Source of the DNA: Clostridia bacterium
Lineage (GTDB): Bacteria > Bacillota > Clostridia > Oscillospirales > CAG-272
DNA: 36,151 bases
Direction of reading: 5' to 3'
Assembly: GCA_017961575.1 (NCBI GenBank)
Contig: JAGCXA010000024.1
Coordinates: forward strand, 1-36,151
Position numbers and translations under genes: made by a program. This document shows, in pieces, positions 15,601-23,099 of the stretch. The first letter of the stretch is position 1. Every line of letters begins with the position of its first letter. Below the pieces are notes generated by a model, which was given only the letters and a program-made list of their open reading frames with translations, was not told where the DNA came from and did not search any database.

Positions 15601-15634
15601 AGAACGCCGCGCAGACGCGCGGCGTTCTTTTTTT
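15601..15634. terminator. Bidirectional terminator
   Basis: Perfect 11-bp stem (15601-15611 with 15618-15628) followed by seven Ts on the plus strand and five Ts on the minus strand. It closes both the small membrane protein gene and the dgo operon. Confidence 0.9.
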
Positions 15635-15667
15635 GTCGGGCGTGGGCTTTTTTGCCCGTCAAGCGGT

Positions 15668-16687
15668 TTATCTCTGCACTCTGCCGGAGGCGTTGCCGCC
15701 CGCGAGCGCCTCAACTTCCGAAACCGACACGAGGTTGAAGTCGCCCTCGATGCTGTGTTTCAGGCAGCTCGCCGCGACGGCGAACTCGATGGCTTTTTGG
15801 CTGTCGTACCCTTGCAAAAGGGAATAGATGAGTCCGCCGCCGAAACTGTCGCCGCCGCCGACGCGATCGACGATGTGCATCGCGTATTTGCGGCTGAATA
15901 CGGCGTTGCCGTCGACGTAGAGCATCGCCGACCAGTTGTTGTCGCTTGCCGACACGCTCTCGCGGAGCGTGATCGCCACGCCCTTGAAACCGAACCGATC
16001 GGTCAGTTTTTTCGCCACCGAGACGTAGCCCGCGCGATCCAGTTTGCCGGAGTCGATGTCGGTGTTATCGGCTTCGATCCCGAAGACGTCCTTGGCGTCC
16101 TCCTCGTTCGCGATGCAGTAGTCGACGTATCGGCAGAGTTCTCCCATCACCTGTCCGGCGCGCTCTTTGCTCCACAGTTTTTTGCGGAAGTTCAGGTCGC
16201 AGGAGACGGTGACGCCGCGTTCCTTCGCCTTCTTCGCGGCTTGCAGGGTGATCTTCGCCATACTCTCCGAGAGGGCGGGGGTGATCCCGGTGAAGTGGAA
16301 CCAGTCGACGTCCCGGAAGATCGCGTCCCAGTCGAAGTCGCCCTCACTCGCCGTCGCGATCGCGCTGTACGCCCGGTCGTAGATGACCTTCGAGGCGCGT
16401 TGGCTCGCGCCCTTCTCACAGTAGTAGACCCCGACCCGGTCTCCGCCGCGAACGACGAAACTCGTGTCGACCCCGTATTTGCGGAGCGCGTTGACGGCGC
16501 TCTGCCCGATCTCGTGCGCGGGCAGTTTGGACACGAACGCGGCGTCGACGCCGTAGTTCGCGAGACTGACCGCGACGTTCGCCTCGGCTCCGGCAAAGGT
16601 GGAAACGTACCTGTCCGCCTGCACGAACCGAAGGTACCCTTCCGGGTTCAGACGCATCATAATTTCTCCGAATGTAACGACTTTCAC
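15668..16687 (-). CDS. 2-keto-3-deoxy-sugar-acid kinase (PfkB/ribokinase family)
   Basis: A 339-residue PfkB-family kinase. N-terminal TFGEIMMRLNPEG, the sugar-binding FAGAEANVAVSLANYG, SCDLNFRKKLW, and the C-terminal DRVGGGDSFGGGLIYSLL (anion hole and catalytic Asp; usually GAGD, here GGGD) are all present. This pattern fits 2-keto-3-deoxygluconate/galactonate kinases. In this operon it would phosphorylate 2-keto-3-deoxygalactonate, replacing the unrelated DgoK of enterobacteria. GTG start at 16687 with AAAGGAG 8 bp upstream, 13 bp after the aldolase stop. Third gene of the dgo operon. Confidence 0.9.
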   Translation of the reverse strand: MKVVTFGEIMMRLNPEGYLRFVQADRYVSTFAGAEANVAVSLANYGVDAAFVSKLPAHEIGQSAVNALRKYGVDTSFVVRGGDRVGVYYCEKGASQRASKVIYDRAYSAIATASEGDFDWDAIFRDVDWFHFTGITPALSESMAKITLQAAKKAKERGVTVSCDLNFRKKLWSKERAGQVMGELCRYVDYCIANEEDAKDVFGIEADNTDIDSGKLDRAGYVSVAKKLTDRFGFKGVAITLRESVSASDNNWSAMLYVDGNAVFSRKYAMHIVDRVGGGDSFGGGLIYSLLQGYDSQKAIEFAVAASCLKHSIEGDFNLVSVSEVEALAGGNASGRVQR

Positions 16688-16700
16688 GGTGTTTTCTCCT

Positions 16701-17348
16701 TTAAGCGTTCAGATTTTTGACGAAGGTTTTTGCAAGTTCGGTGATCTTCCCGAAATCGCCGTTCCTGATATACTCCTTGTTGACGAGCGATCCGCCGACG
16801 CCGACGCCGACGGCGCCCGCTTTGAGGAAGGTCGCGCAGTTGTCGGCGTTCACGCCGCCGACCGCCAGCAGCGGGATATGGGAGAGCGGGGCTTTGACGG
16901 CTTTGATATAGGCGGCGGCGCCGTCGAGACAGGGGAACACCTTGACGAAGTCCGCGCCCGCCTCGTGCGCGCGCTTGATCTCGGTCGCGGTGTACGCGCC
17001 GGGGATCGAAACGGCGCCGCGCGCGACGGTATGCCGGATGACGGACTCGTCGGCGTCGGGGGAGATGATGAACTCCGCGCCGGCGTCAATCGCCAGATCG
17101 ACCTGTTCCGCCGAAAGGACGGTCCCCGCGCCGACCGAGACGTTCGGGAGGGACGCCTTGATGCGACGGATGCTGTCGGTCGTCACCCGGAAGTTTTCGG
17201 GACGGCTCTGGTCGAAGGTGACCTCGATCAGGGAGATCCCGCCCTGCGCGAGGGCGCGGGCGGTTTCGACCGCCTGCCCGGCGTCGAGCCCGCGGATGAT
17301 CGCGATGATCTTGTTTTCCAGAATCTTTTTGATGATTGCGTCTTTCAT
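16701..17348 (-). CDS. dgoA: 2-dehydro-3-deoxy-6-phosphogalactonate (KDPGal/KDPG) aldolase
   Basis: A 215-residue class I aldolase, normal for the Eda/DgoA family. Motifs are IAIIRGLDAGQAVETA with the substrate-binding Arg, IEVTFDQ, VGAGTVLS, FIISPDAD, the Schiff-base Lys in FVKVFPCLDG, and AVGGVNADN. It cleaves the phosphorylated 2-keto-3-deoxy acid to pyruvate and glyceraldehyde 3-phosphate. KDPG and KDPGal aldolases are not separable from motifs alone, so the galactonate assignment rests on the upstream dgoD. AAGGAG precedes the ATG; the gap to dgoD is 10 bp. A second, VOC-fused aldolase lies at 11634. Confidence 0.9.
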   Translation of the reverse strand: MKDAIIKKILENKIIAIIRGLDAGQAVETARALAQGGISLIEVTFDQSRPENFRVTTDSIRRIKASLPNVSVGAGTVLSAEQVDLAIDAGAEFIISPDADESVIRHTVARGAVSIPGAYTATEIKRAHEAGADFVKVFPCLDGAAAYIKAVKAPLSHIPLLAVGGVNADNCATFLKAGAVGVGVGGSLVNKEYIRNGDFGKITELAKTFVKNLNA

Positions 17349-17358
17349 ATTCGTCTCC

Positions 17359-18507
17359 TTACCACTCCGCTACCGATCCGTCGGGATGATGCCAGACGGG
17401 ATTTTTCCAGTTGTGCGGCGTTTTGTTTTCTTCGAGTACCAGTTCCCGGTTGACGTCGACGCCGAGCCCGGGCAGTTTCGGGAGATCGACGAAGCCGTCG
17501 GTGAAACGGAAGTCCTCGCCGTTCTTCACGTAGTCGAGCACGCTCTTTCCGACGTTGTAGTGGATGCCGATGCTCTGCTCCTGAATGAAGGCGTTGTAAC
17601 TGACGGCGTCGACCTGTAAGCAGGCGGCGAGCGCGATCGGACCGAGCGGGCAATGCGGCGCCAGCGCCACGTCGTGTGCCTCCGCCATCGCGGCGATTTT
17701 CTTCACCTCGGTGATCCCGCCCGCGTGGGAGAGGTCGGGCTGGATGATATCGACCCCGCCCGCGGCGAAGAGCCGCTTGTAGTCCCACTTGGAGAAGAGC
17801 CGTTCGCCCGTCGCGATCGGGATGTTGCAGCAGGCGGCGATCTCCTTGAAACACTCCATATTCTCGCAGAGGACCGGTTCCTCGATGAACATCGGGTCGA
17901 ATTCTTCCAGTTTCTTCGCCAGAATCTTCGCCATCGGTTTATGTACGCGCCCGTGGAAGTCGACGGCGACGCCGAAGTACTTGCCGCAGCTCTCGCGGAT
18001 CGCGGCGACGCGAGCGAGAACCGCGTCGATCTTGTCGTAGGTGTCGACGATCTGCAACTCCTCGGTGGCGTTCATCTTGATCGCGGTGAAGCCCGCGTCC
18101 ATCTTCTCCTTCGCGGCGCGCCCGACGTCGGACGGCCGGTCGCCGCCGATCCAGGAATACACCTTCATTTTCTCGCGGCATTTCCCGCCGAGAAGTTGAT
18201 AGACCGGGGCGCCGAACGCCTTGCCTTTAATATCCCACAGCGCCTGATCGATGCCAGAAATGGCGCTCATCATCACGCCGCCCCCGCGGTAGAAGCCCGC
18301 GCGGTAGAGCGTCTCCCACAGCCCCTCGATATCGGCGGGATCCTTGCCGATGAGATAATCCCGCATCTCGTTCACGCACGCGAGGACCGCGGCGGCGTGT
18401 CCTTCCAGAACCGCCTCGCCCCAGCCGACGAAGCCCGCGTCGGTGACGAGTTCCACGAACCCCCAGCGCGGACGGACGAAATAGGTGTTGATCTTTGTAA
18501 TTTTCAT
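17359..18507 (-). CDS. dgoD: D-galactonate dehydratase
   Basis: A 382-residue enolase-superfamily dehydratase, the same length as E. coli DgoD as I recall it. It shares DgoD-typical segments along its length: [93 protein letters not shown] and the C-terminal SVAEW. Metal ligands and catalytic bases lie in VDFHGR, IEEP, GER and the APHCP region. It converts D-galactonate to 2-keto-3-deoxygalactonate. The start is uncertain: ATG 18507 has no good ribosome site, and an in-frame TTG at 18534 has AAGAGG only 2 bp upstream. Homology favours 18507. First gene of the operon, divergent from the AraC regulator. Confidence 0.93.
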   Translation of the reverse strand: MKITKINTYFVRPRWGFVELVTDAGFVGWGEAVLEGHAAAVLACVNEMRDYLIGKDPADIEGLWETLYRAGFYRGGGVMMSAISGIDQALWDIKGKAFGAPVYQLLGGKCREKMKVYSWIGGDRPSDVGRAAKEKMDAGFTAIKMNATEELQIVDTYDKIDAVLARVAAIRESCGKYFGVAVDFHGRVHKPMAKILAKKLEEFDPMFIEEPVLCENMECFKEIAACCNIPIATGERLFSKWDYKRLFAAGGVDIIQPDLSHAGGITEVKKIAAMAEAHDVALAPHCPLGPIALAACLQVDAVSYNAFIQEQSIGIHYNVGKSVLDYVKNGEDFRFTDGFVDLPKLPGLGVDVNRELVLEENKTPHNWKNPVWHHPDGSVAEW

Positions 18508-18540
18508 AATTGCTTTTTGACCGCCTTTTTTCAAAACCTC

Positions 18541-18568
18541 TTGATTTTTTTTGCGTCTATGCTATAAT
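18541..18568 (+). promoter_or_regulatory. Promoter of the AraC-family regulator gene
   Basis: TTGATT (18541-18546), a 16-bp spacer and TATAAT (18563-18568), 84 bp before the GTG start. Confidence 0.75.
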
Positions 18569-18622
18569 TATATCACAAAATATATCTCGAAAGCGCCATT
18601 TTTTGCTTTTTAAGTGCCAATT
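18567..18622 (-). promoter_or_regulatory. dgo operon promoter with paired AraC-type operator repeats
   Basis: Two direct repeats, AAGCGCCATTT (18591-18601) and AAGTGCCAATT (18612-18622), match at 9 of 11 positions and start exactly 21 bp apart, two helical turns, as in AraC-family half-sites. On the minus strand a TATAAT (18567-18572) is placed 17 bp from the inner repeat. The -35 position (18590-18595) reads CGCTTT, a poor hexamer. This is the layout of an activator-dependent promoter in which the regulator replaces the -35. The repeats are seen; regulator binding is inferred. Confidence 0.6.
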
Positions 18623-18651
18623 ATTCGGATTCGGAGGGAAGGGAGGTCGCC

Positions 18652-19452
18652 GTGCAAGCCAAATTCGGGATCGAACGCGAACTCGATCAGAGTTTTCGCG
18701 TCATTGATTATCACAACGGCAACGGGGATTTTCATTTTCACTCGCAGATCGAGATCATGATCGTGACCGACGGGGAAGTCGACGCCCTGGTCAACGATCA
18801 CAGGAAACGGCTTCGGAGAGGGGACGTTTCGATCGCTATGGGGTACGATACCCACACCTATGCGCCGGTCGTCGACGCGGCGTTCAGCGTCCTGATCCTT
18901 CCGCCCGACGTCTGCCGGGATTTCACGGCGGCGGTCGGCGGGAAAACGATCGCCAGCCCCTTCGTCTGCGGGGCGGCGGCGGAGAAGATCGGCGCGTGCT
19001 TCCGCGAGATCCGGGCGCACGAAAAAGAGACGCTCACAACGAAGGGAAACCTCTACGTGATCCTCGGCGTCATCGCGCGGAACGTCGCGTTCGAGGACGG
19101 GACGCCCTACGCCGGGTCGGACCTGATCTCCAAGATCCTTTTCTTTATTCACGAACACTACAAGGAAGAGATCTCGCTCTCGACGATCGCCGGGCATTTC
19201 GGATACAACGCGAGTTATATCTCGGGGCTGTTTAAATCCTGCGTCAATCTCGGTATTCTGCGCTACGTCAATTTTCTCCGGTTGAAGAACGTTATCACGC
19301 TCTTGCGGGAGCGGAAGTACAGCACCGAGTTCTGCGTTCTGGAAAGCGGATTCCGTTCGGTGCGCACCTTCTACCGGGCGTTCCGGGAGGAGTTCGGATG
19401 CTCTCCCAAGGAGTATATGGAACAGGGACGGTCGGTCCTTGTCCGTCATTGA
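18652..19452 (+). CDS. AraC-family transcriptional regulator
   Basis: A 266-residue regulator: an N-terminal cupin-type sensor half (FHFHSQIEIMIVTDGEVDALV, RGDVSIAMGYDTHTY) and a C-terminal double helix-turn-helix of about 100 residues. The latter includes ISLSTIAGHFGYNASYISGLFK and the family signature region SGFRSVRTFYRAFREEFGCSPKEYM. It probably senses a sugar acid or glycan product and controls the divergent dgo operon and the gene 26 bp downstream. GTG start with GGGAGG 5 bp upstream. The long leader contains the paired operator repeats, so autoregulation is possible. Confidence 0.9.
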   Translation: MQAKFGIERELDQSFRVIDYHNGNGDFHFHSQIEIMIVTDGEVDALVNDHRKRLRRGDVSIAMGYDTHTYAPVVDAAFSVLILPPDVCRDFTAAVGGKTIASPFVCGAAAEKIGACFREIRAHEKETLTTKGNLYVILGVIARNVAFEDGTPYAGSDLISKILFFIHEHYKEEISLSTIAGHFGYNASYISGLFKSCVNLGILRYVNFLRLKNVITLLRERKYSTEFCVLESGFRSVRTFYRAFREEFGCSPKEYMEQGRSVLVRH

Positions 19453-19478
19453 TTATTACTTGAAAAGAGGATAACGAT

Positions 19479-20969
19479 ATGTCGAAAATCAGATTCGGAT
19501 GGTCGGAGGTCAGTCTCGTACCCGACCGTCCCATCTCGCTTGCGGGCGAGTTCTTCGAGCGTGTGACGGATGAGGTCGAAACGCCGATCACGGTCACCAC
19601 GCTCGCCGTCGAGGAGGGGGGCGAGCAGGCGTTTTTCTGCTCCGCCGATCTCGAAGGCGTGGGGCGCAATCTCATCGAGCGGGTGCGCCTGCGGGTCGCC
19701 GAAAAGAACCCCGGGATCCAGACCGAAAAGATCATGCTGCACGCCGTGCATATCCACAACTCGTATCTGTACGAGCAGAGCGAGGGGGGCGCGCGGGCGT
19801 TCGAGGGCGGTACGCTCGACGTGATCCGCGACTTTATGCCCGCGGATTGCAAGTATATTCCGCAGACGGTGTCGACCGACTGCATTCAGCCGCGGGAGGC
19901 GCTTGAAATTCTGGTCGAGCGGATCGCGCGCTCGGTGCTCGAGGCGTTCGACAACCTCGCCGAGGGCGGATACGCGCAGGGGTTCGGGCGGGTCGCCGTC
20001 GGGATGAACCGCCGCGCGACCTATTCCGACGGGAGCGCGAAGATGTGGGGCGACGTCGACCGCGCGACCTTCGTGTCGCTCGAGGGCGGAAACGACAACG
20101 GGATGGAACTGCTCTATATTTTCGACAAGAACCGGAAGATGACCGGGATCGTCGCGAATATCGCCTGCCCCGCGCAGATCATGGAGCAGAGAAGCGTGAT
20201 CTCGTCCGACTATTGGGGGAAGGTGAAGATCCTGCTCCGCGAGAAGCACGGCGCGGACTTCAAACTCCTCGGGCTGGTGTCCCCCGCGGGGGATCTCTGC
20301 CCGCGCGACCTCATCCGCTGGGTCGAACCCGAAACGCCGATCAAGGATCCGAACGTCATCCGCGTCAACCCGAAGGAACGCTTCGCCGATCCCTCGATGT
20401 TCGACGTGAAGGGGACGTGGAAGGCGGGACGCCGCATCTATAACGATATCGAGATGGAGATGGAGGAGATCGGGGAGATTACGACCGAGGGGGCGTTTTC
20501 GCACGTCGTGAAGACCCTGCGTCTCCCACTGCGCCGCGTCACCGACGCGGAGGCGGCGGACGCCGCGCGCGTTCTGCGCGAGGCGCTGAAAGACAAGAAG
20601 GAACTCGACTACAAGGATTCCGCCGAACTCTACGTCTACGCGGGAACGCTCAAACGCTACGAGTCGCAGGAACGCTTTGAGACGGTGGATACCGAGGTAC
20701 ACGTGATCCGGCTCGGCAAGGTCGCCTTCGTCACCTGCCCGTTCGAGCTCTTCCTCGATTTCGGGAACCAGATCCGCGCCAGAAGCGCCGCGACCCAGAC
20801 CTTCGAGATCCAGCTCTGCTGCGGCGCGCTCGGCTATCTGCCCACCGAGAGGGCGGAGAAGGGCGGACATTACAGCGCCTACGTTTCGAGCGGCTACGTC
20901 GGGCACGAGGGCGGCGACGTCCTCGTCCGGGAGTCGCTTGAGACGATCGGTAAACTGTTCGCCGAATAA
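19479..20969 (+). CDS. Neutral/alkaline ceramidase-family-like hydrolase
   Basis: A 496-residue protein without a signal peptide. The segment IMLHAVHIHNS near residue 88 corresponds to the zinc-binding ATHxHSGP region of neutral ceramidases, and LVSPAGDLCPRD near residue 272 lies where those enzymes have the GDVSPN active-site loop, though the residues differ. The C-terminal CGALGYLPTERAEKGGHY also fits the family. Many bacterial members are cytoplasmic, sit in sugar-catabolism loci and are uncharacterised, so ceramide is not the assumed substrate. It follows the AraC gene by 26 bp with AAAAGAGG before the ATG, so the two are probably co-transcribed. Confidence 0.65.
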   Translation: MSKIRFGWSEVSLVPDRPISLAGEFFERVTDEVETPITVTTLAVEEGGEQAFFCSADLEGVGRNLIERVRLRVAEKNPGIQTEKIMLHAVHIHNSYLYEQSEGGARAFEGGTLDVIRDFMPADCKYIPQTVSTDCIQPREALEILVERIARSVLEAFDNLAEGGYAQGFGRVAVGMNRRATYSDGSAKMWGDVDRATFVSLEGGNDNGMELLYIFDKNRKMTGIVANIACPAQIMEQRSVISSDYWGKVKILLREKHGADFKLLGLVSPAGDLCPRDLIRWVEPETPIKDPNVIRVNPKERFADPSMFDVKGTWKAGRRIYNDIEMEMEEIGEITTEGAFSHVVKTLRLPLRRVTDAEAADAARVLREALKDKKELDYKDSAELYVYAGTLKRYESQERFETVDTEVHVIRLGKVAFVTCPFELFLDFGNQIRARSAATQTFEIQLCCGALGYLPTERAEKGGHYSAYVSSGYVGHEGGDVLVRESLETIGKLFAE

Positions 20970-21002
20970 AAAAGCGCTGGGAAGTCCCGCGCCAAACGCA
21001 AA

Positions 21003-21036
21003 AAAAGAGATCCACCCGAGCGGGTGGATCTCTTTT
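21003..21036. terminator. Bidirectional terminator between convergent genes
   Basis: Nearly perfect 34-bp palindrome (arms 21003-21018 and 21021-21036). On the minus strand, after the toroid-enzyme gene, the descending arm runs into a T-run. On the plus strand the arm ends in TTTT after the ceramidase-like gene. Confidence 0.88.
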
Positions 21037-22787
21037 CATGATTTCGTTTTCCAGACGGCTTCGTTCTCGCAAAAGAAGTCGGCGTCCTGCCAGTCGTAGA
21101 CGAAGGCGAACACGCTGTTGGCGGTGTCGAGCGGCACGATCTCGTGCGGAAAGAAGGGCGAATAGTATTTGCACAACGTATAGATCCCGCGCTTGACGCA
21201 CCAATCGAAAGAGGAGGTCAGGGCGTAGGTATGATCCCTGCCGTGCGTCAACTGCGCGTAGGCGACCAGCGCCGACCAGTAGGGCCAGGCGGCGCCGTTG
21301 CAGAACGAATATTCCCGGGAGGATCGGTTGCTGCATCTGTCGACCCCGCGGTAGAAGGGGAAGACGCTCATCACGCCGAAGTCGCCCGCCTGCTGGTCCC
21401 GGTTGTTTCTGGTTTCGAGCAGTCGGGAAATATTGTCGAGGAGCCGTTCGGTCTGCTTTTCGTCCGAGATTCCGAAGAGGACGGCGAGGATCGTGTCGAC
21501 CGAAAGGTTATCCTCGACGAAGTCGCCGTATTTGTAGTTGATATAGTATCCCTTTTCGTCGTCCCAGAGCAGCCGGTTGATCGCGTCCTTCGTTTTCAGG
21601 AACATACCGTGATACCTGCGGGCGCGGGGCTTGTCCCTCGTCCCGACGATCCGGGAAAGGCAGTCGAGCGCGCGGGCGTAGAGCAGATTGACGTAGGTCA
21701 CGTAGCCGACCCGGTTGACCTCGTCCGCCCAGTCGCGGTTGTTGTATCTGCCGGGTTTGCGGATCAGCGAGGTTTCGTCCTCGTATCCCGACAGTTTGTC
21801 GATGGTGAGAAGGCAGTATTGGTAGACGGTTTTTCCCTCGACCGTTTCGTTCAGGAGCGAGAGATCGCCGGTGCGGTTGATATAATCGTAGACCATCAGA
21901 ACGAAGAAACTCGCGCTGTCGTAATAGCTGGGCGTGCGCGACTGCAACCGGAACGTGATGCCGGCGGGACATTCGCCGTTCTCCTTGATCCCGCTCGCGA
22001 GCGTCAGGATCGCGTTCCGGACCAGATCGGGACGGTTTTTGATCATCGCAAGCGTCGCCCAGTAGTCGGTGTCGAAGTAGGTTCTGACCGGATCGGCGTA
22101 AATACACGCGGCGGAAAAGCTCTTGTAGCTCCCGATCTCGATATAGTTTTCCAACGCCGAGAACACGGCGGAAACGTAGACGGCTTTGTCCTTCTCGGTC
22201 TTGGCGGACGCGGGAATCTTCACGCTTCTGAACTCGTCGACGACCTGCTTTTTGAATTCGGCGAAGCGGGAAAGAAGTTTCCGACAGTTGGCGGCGTCGT
22301 TTTCGTAGGAGAGAAGAAAGCGCGCGCTCTTGTCGGTGCGCAGATAGATCGAGGCGTTTTCGTGAACGTAGTTGTTCTCAACGTTGGCGGCGAAGGAAAA
22401 TCCGTTCTTCGCTTGTCCGAGATCGAGAACGATATCGTAGTCGCCCGCCTTGCTTGCCTTAAATTCGTAGAAGACCGCGTTCCCCTTCGGCGGGATGAAC
22501 TGAAAGACCGTGAGTCTGACGCCGTCCTTTTTCAGTATGATCTTCAGCGTCCGTCCGGCGAGCTCGACGGTTTTGTCGCAGAAAACGCCGACGCTCTTTT
22601 TGTCGATATAGAGGTTCAGAAAATTCTGTTTGACGTAGCTGACGCTTTGATTATTCAGGGTGTAATCGGTGATCCCGCCCTTGCCGTCAAAGCGGACGTG
22701 CAGGTCGTTTGACGCGACGTCGTAGACCACGTCCTCGTAGTTCTTGCACGCAACGATGATTTTTCCGTCCCGAAAACTCTTTCTCAT
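21036..22787 (-). CDS. Six-hairpin (alpha/alpha-toroid) glycoside-hydrolase-like protein, paralogue 1
   Basis: A 583-residue cytoplasmic protein. The N-terminal ~190 residues are beta-rich (substrate-orienting domain). The C-terminal ~390 residues are helical, with motifs seen in toroid glycosidases such as GH15/GH37/GH63-type enzymes: DTDYWATLAMI, YYDSASFFVLMVYDYINRTGD, NRDWADEVNRVGYVTYVNLLYARAL, GYYINYKYGD, DNLSVDTILAVLFGI and FCNGAAWPYWSALVAYAQ. The acid residues in RDWADEV and NLSVDT are candidate catalytic groups. A closely similar paralogue lies at 30868. AAGGAA sits 7 bp before the ATG and a promoter is at 22842. No transporter is adjacent; the substrate is unknown. Confidence 0.65.
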   Translation of the reverse strand: MRKSFRDGKIIVACKNYEDVVYDVASNDLHVRFDGKGGITDYTLNNQSVSYVKQNFLNLYIDKKSVGVFCDKTVELAGRTLKIILKKDGVRLTVFQFIPPKGNAVFYEFKASKAGDYDIVLDLGQAKNGFSFAANVENNYVHENASIYLRTDKSARFLLSYENDAANCRKLLSRFAEFKKQVVDEFRSVKIPASAKTEKDKAVYVSAVFSALENYIEIGSYKSFSAACIYADPVRTYFDTDYWATLAMIKNRPDLVRNAILTLASGIKENGECPAGITFRLQSRTPSYYDSASFFVLMVYDYINRTGDLSLLNETVEGKTVYQYCLLTIDKLSGYEDETSLIRKPGRYNNRDWADEVNRVGYVTYVNLLYARALDCLSRIVGTRDKPRARRYHGMFLKTKDAINRLLWDDEKGYYINYKYGDFVEDNLSVDTILAVLFGISDEKQTERLLDNISRLLETRNNRDQQAGDFGVMSVFPFYRGVDRCSNRSSREYSFCNGAAWPYWSALVAYAQLTHGRDHTYALTSSFDWCVKRGIYTLCKYYSPFFPHEIVPLDTANSVFAFVYDWQDADFFCENEAVWKTKS

Positions 22788-22841
22788 ATCGCCGTTCCTT
22801 CTGTTCGCGCCGGGTGTCGCGCTTTTTCAATAATCGATTCT

Positions 22842-22870
22842 ATTATACAACGCTTTCCTTTTTTTTGCAA
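22842..22870 (-). promoter_or_regulatory. Promoter of toroid paralogue 1
   Basis: Minus-strand TTGCAA (22865-22870), a 17-bp spacer and TATAAT (22842-22847), 55 bp before the ATG. Confidence 0.8.
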
Positions 22871-22880
22871 GAAGTCGTCG

Positions 22881-23099
22881 CCCGTTTTTTCCGCCGCCCG
22901 GATCACGTTCGGGCGCAGAACGGGACGGACGAAAGGGGACCCCGGGCGCGAATCGCGTCCGGGGTTCTTGCTTCCGCCGGCGCGAAACCGTGCTCGCGCG
23001 CGGAGGGATCCGGGGCTGCCGGACGCGGAAATAGGAGGAAAACCGCCCCCGTCAGCCCCGGGAGTTTACGCTGAAACGGGATCAGTCGGCGAGTTTGAA
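22881..23099. repeat. 219-bp direct repeat, copy A (3' end and 3'-UTR of a lipoprotein gene)
   Basis: Nearly identical to 24723-24941. It covers the last six codons (...FKLAD and stop) and about 200 bp downstream. A hairpin (22940-22950 with 22954-22964) inside it, with one G-T pair, is a candidate terminator for the minus-strand lipoprotein gene. This fills the 294-bp gap between genes, together with the promoter at 22842. Confidence 0.9.

Noticed and set aside
22881..23081. Possible attachment site or transposon end in the 219-bp repeat
   Set aside because: No integrase or transposase is nearby, the repeats are direct, and they end inside homologous coding sequence, which fits gene duplication or conversion.
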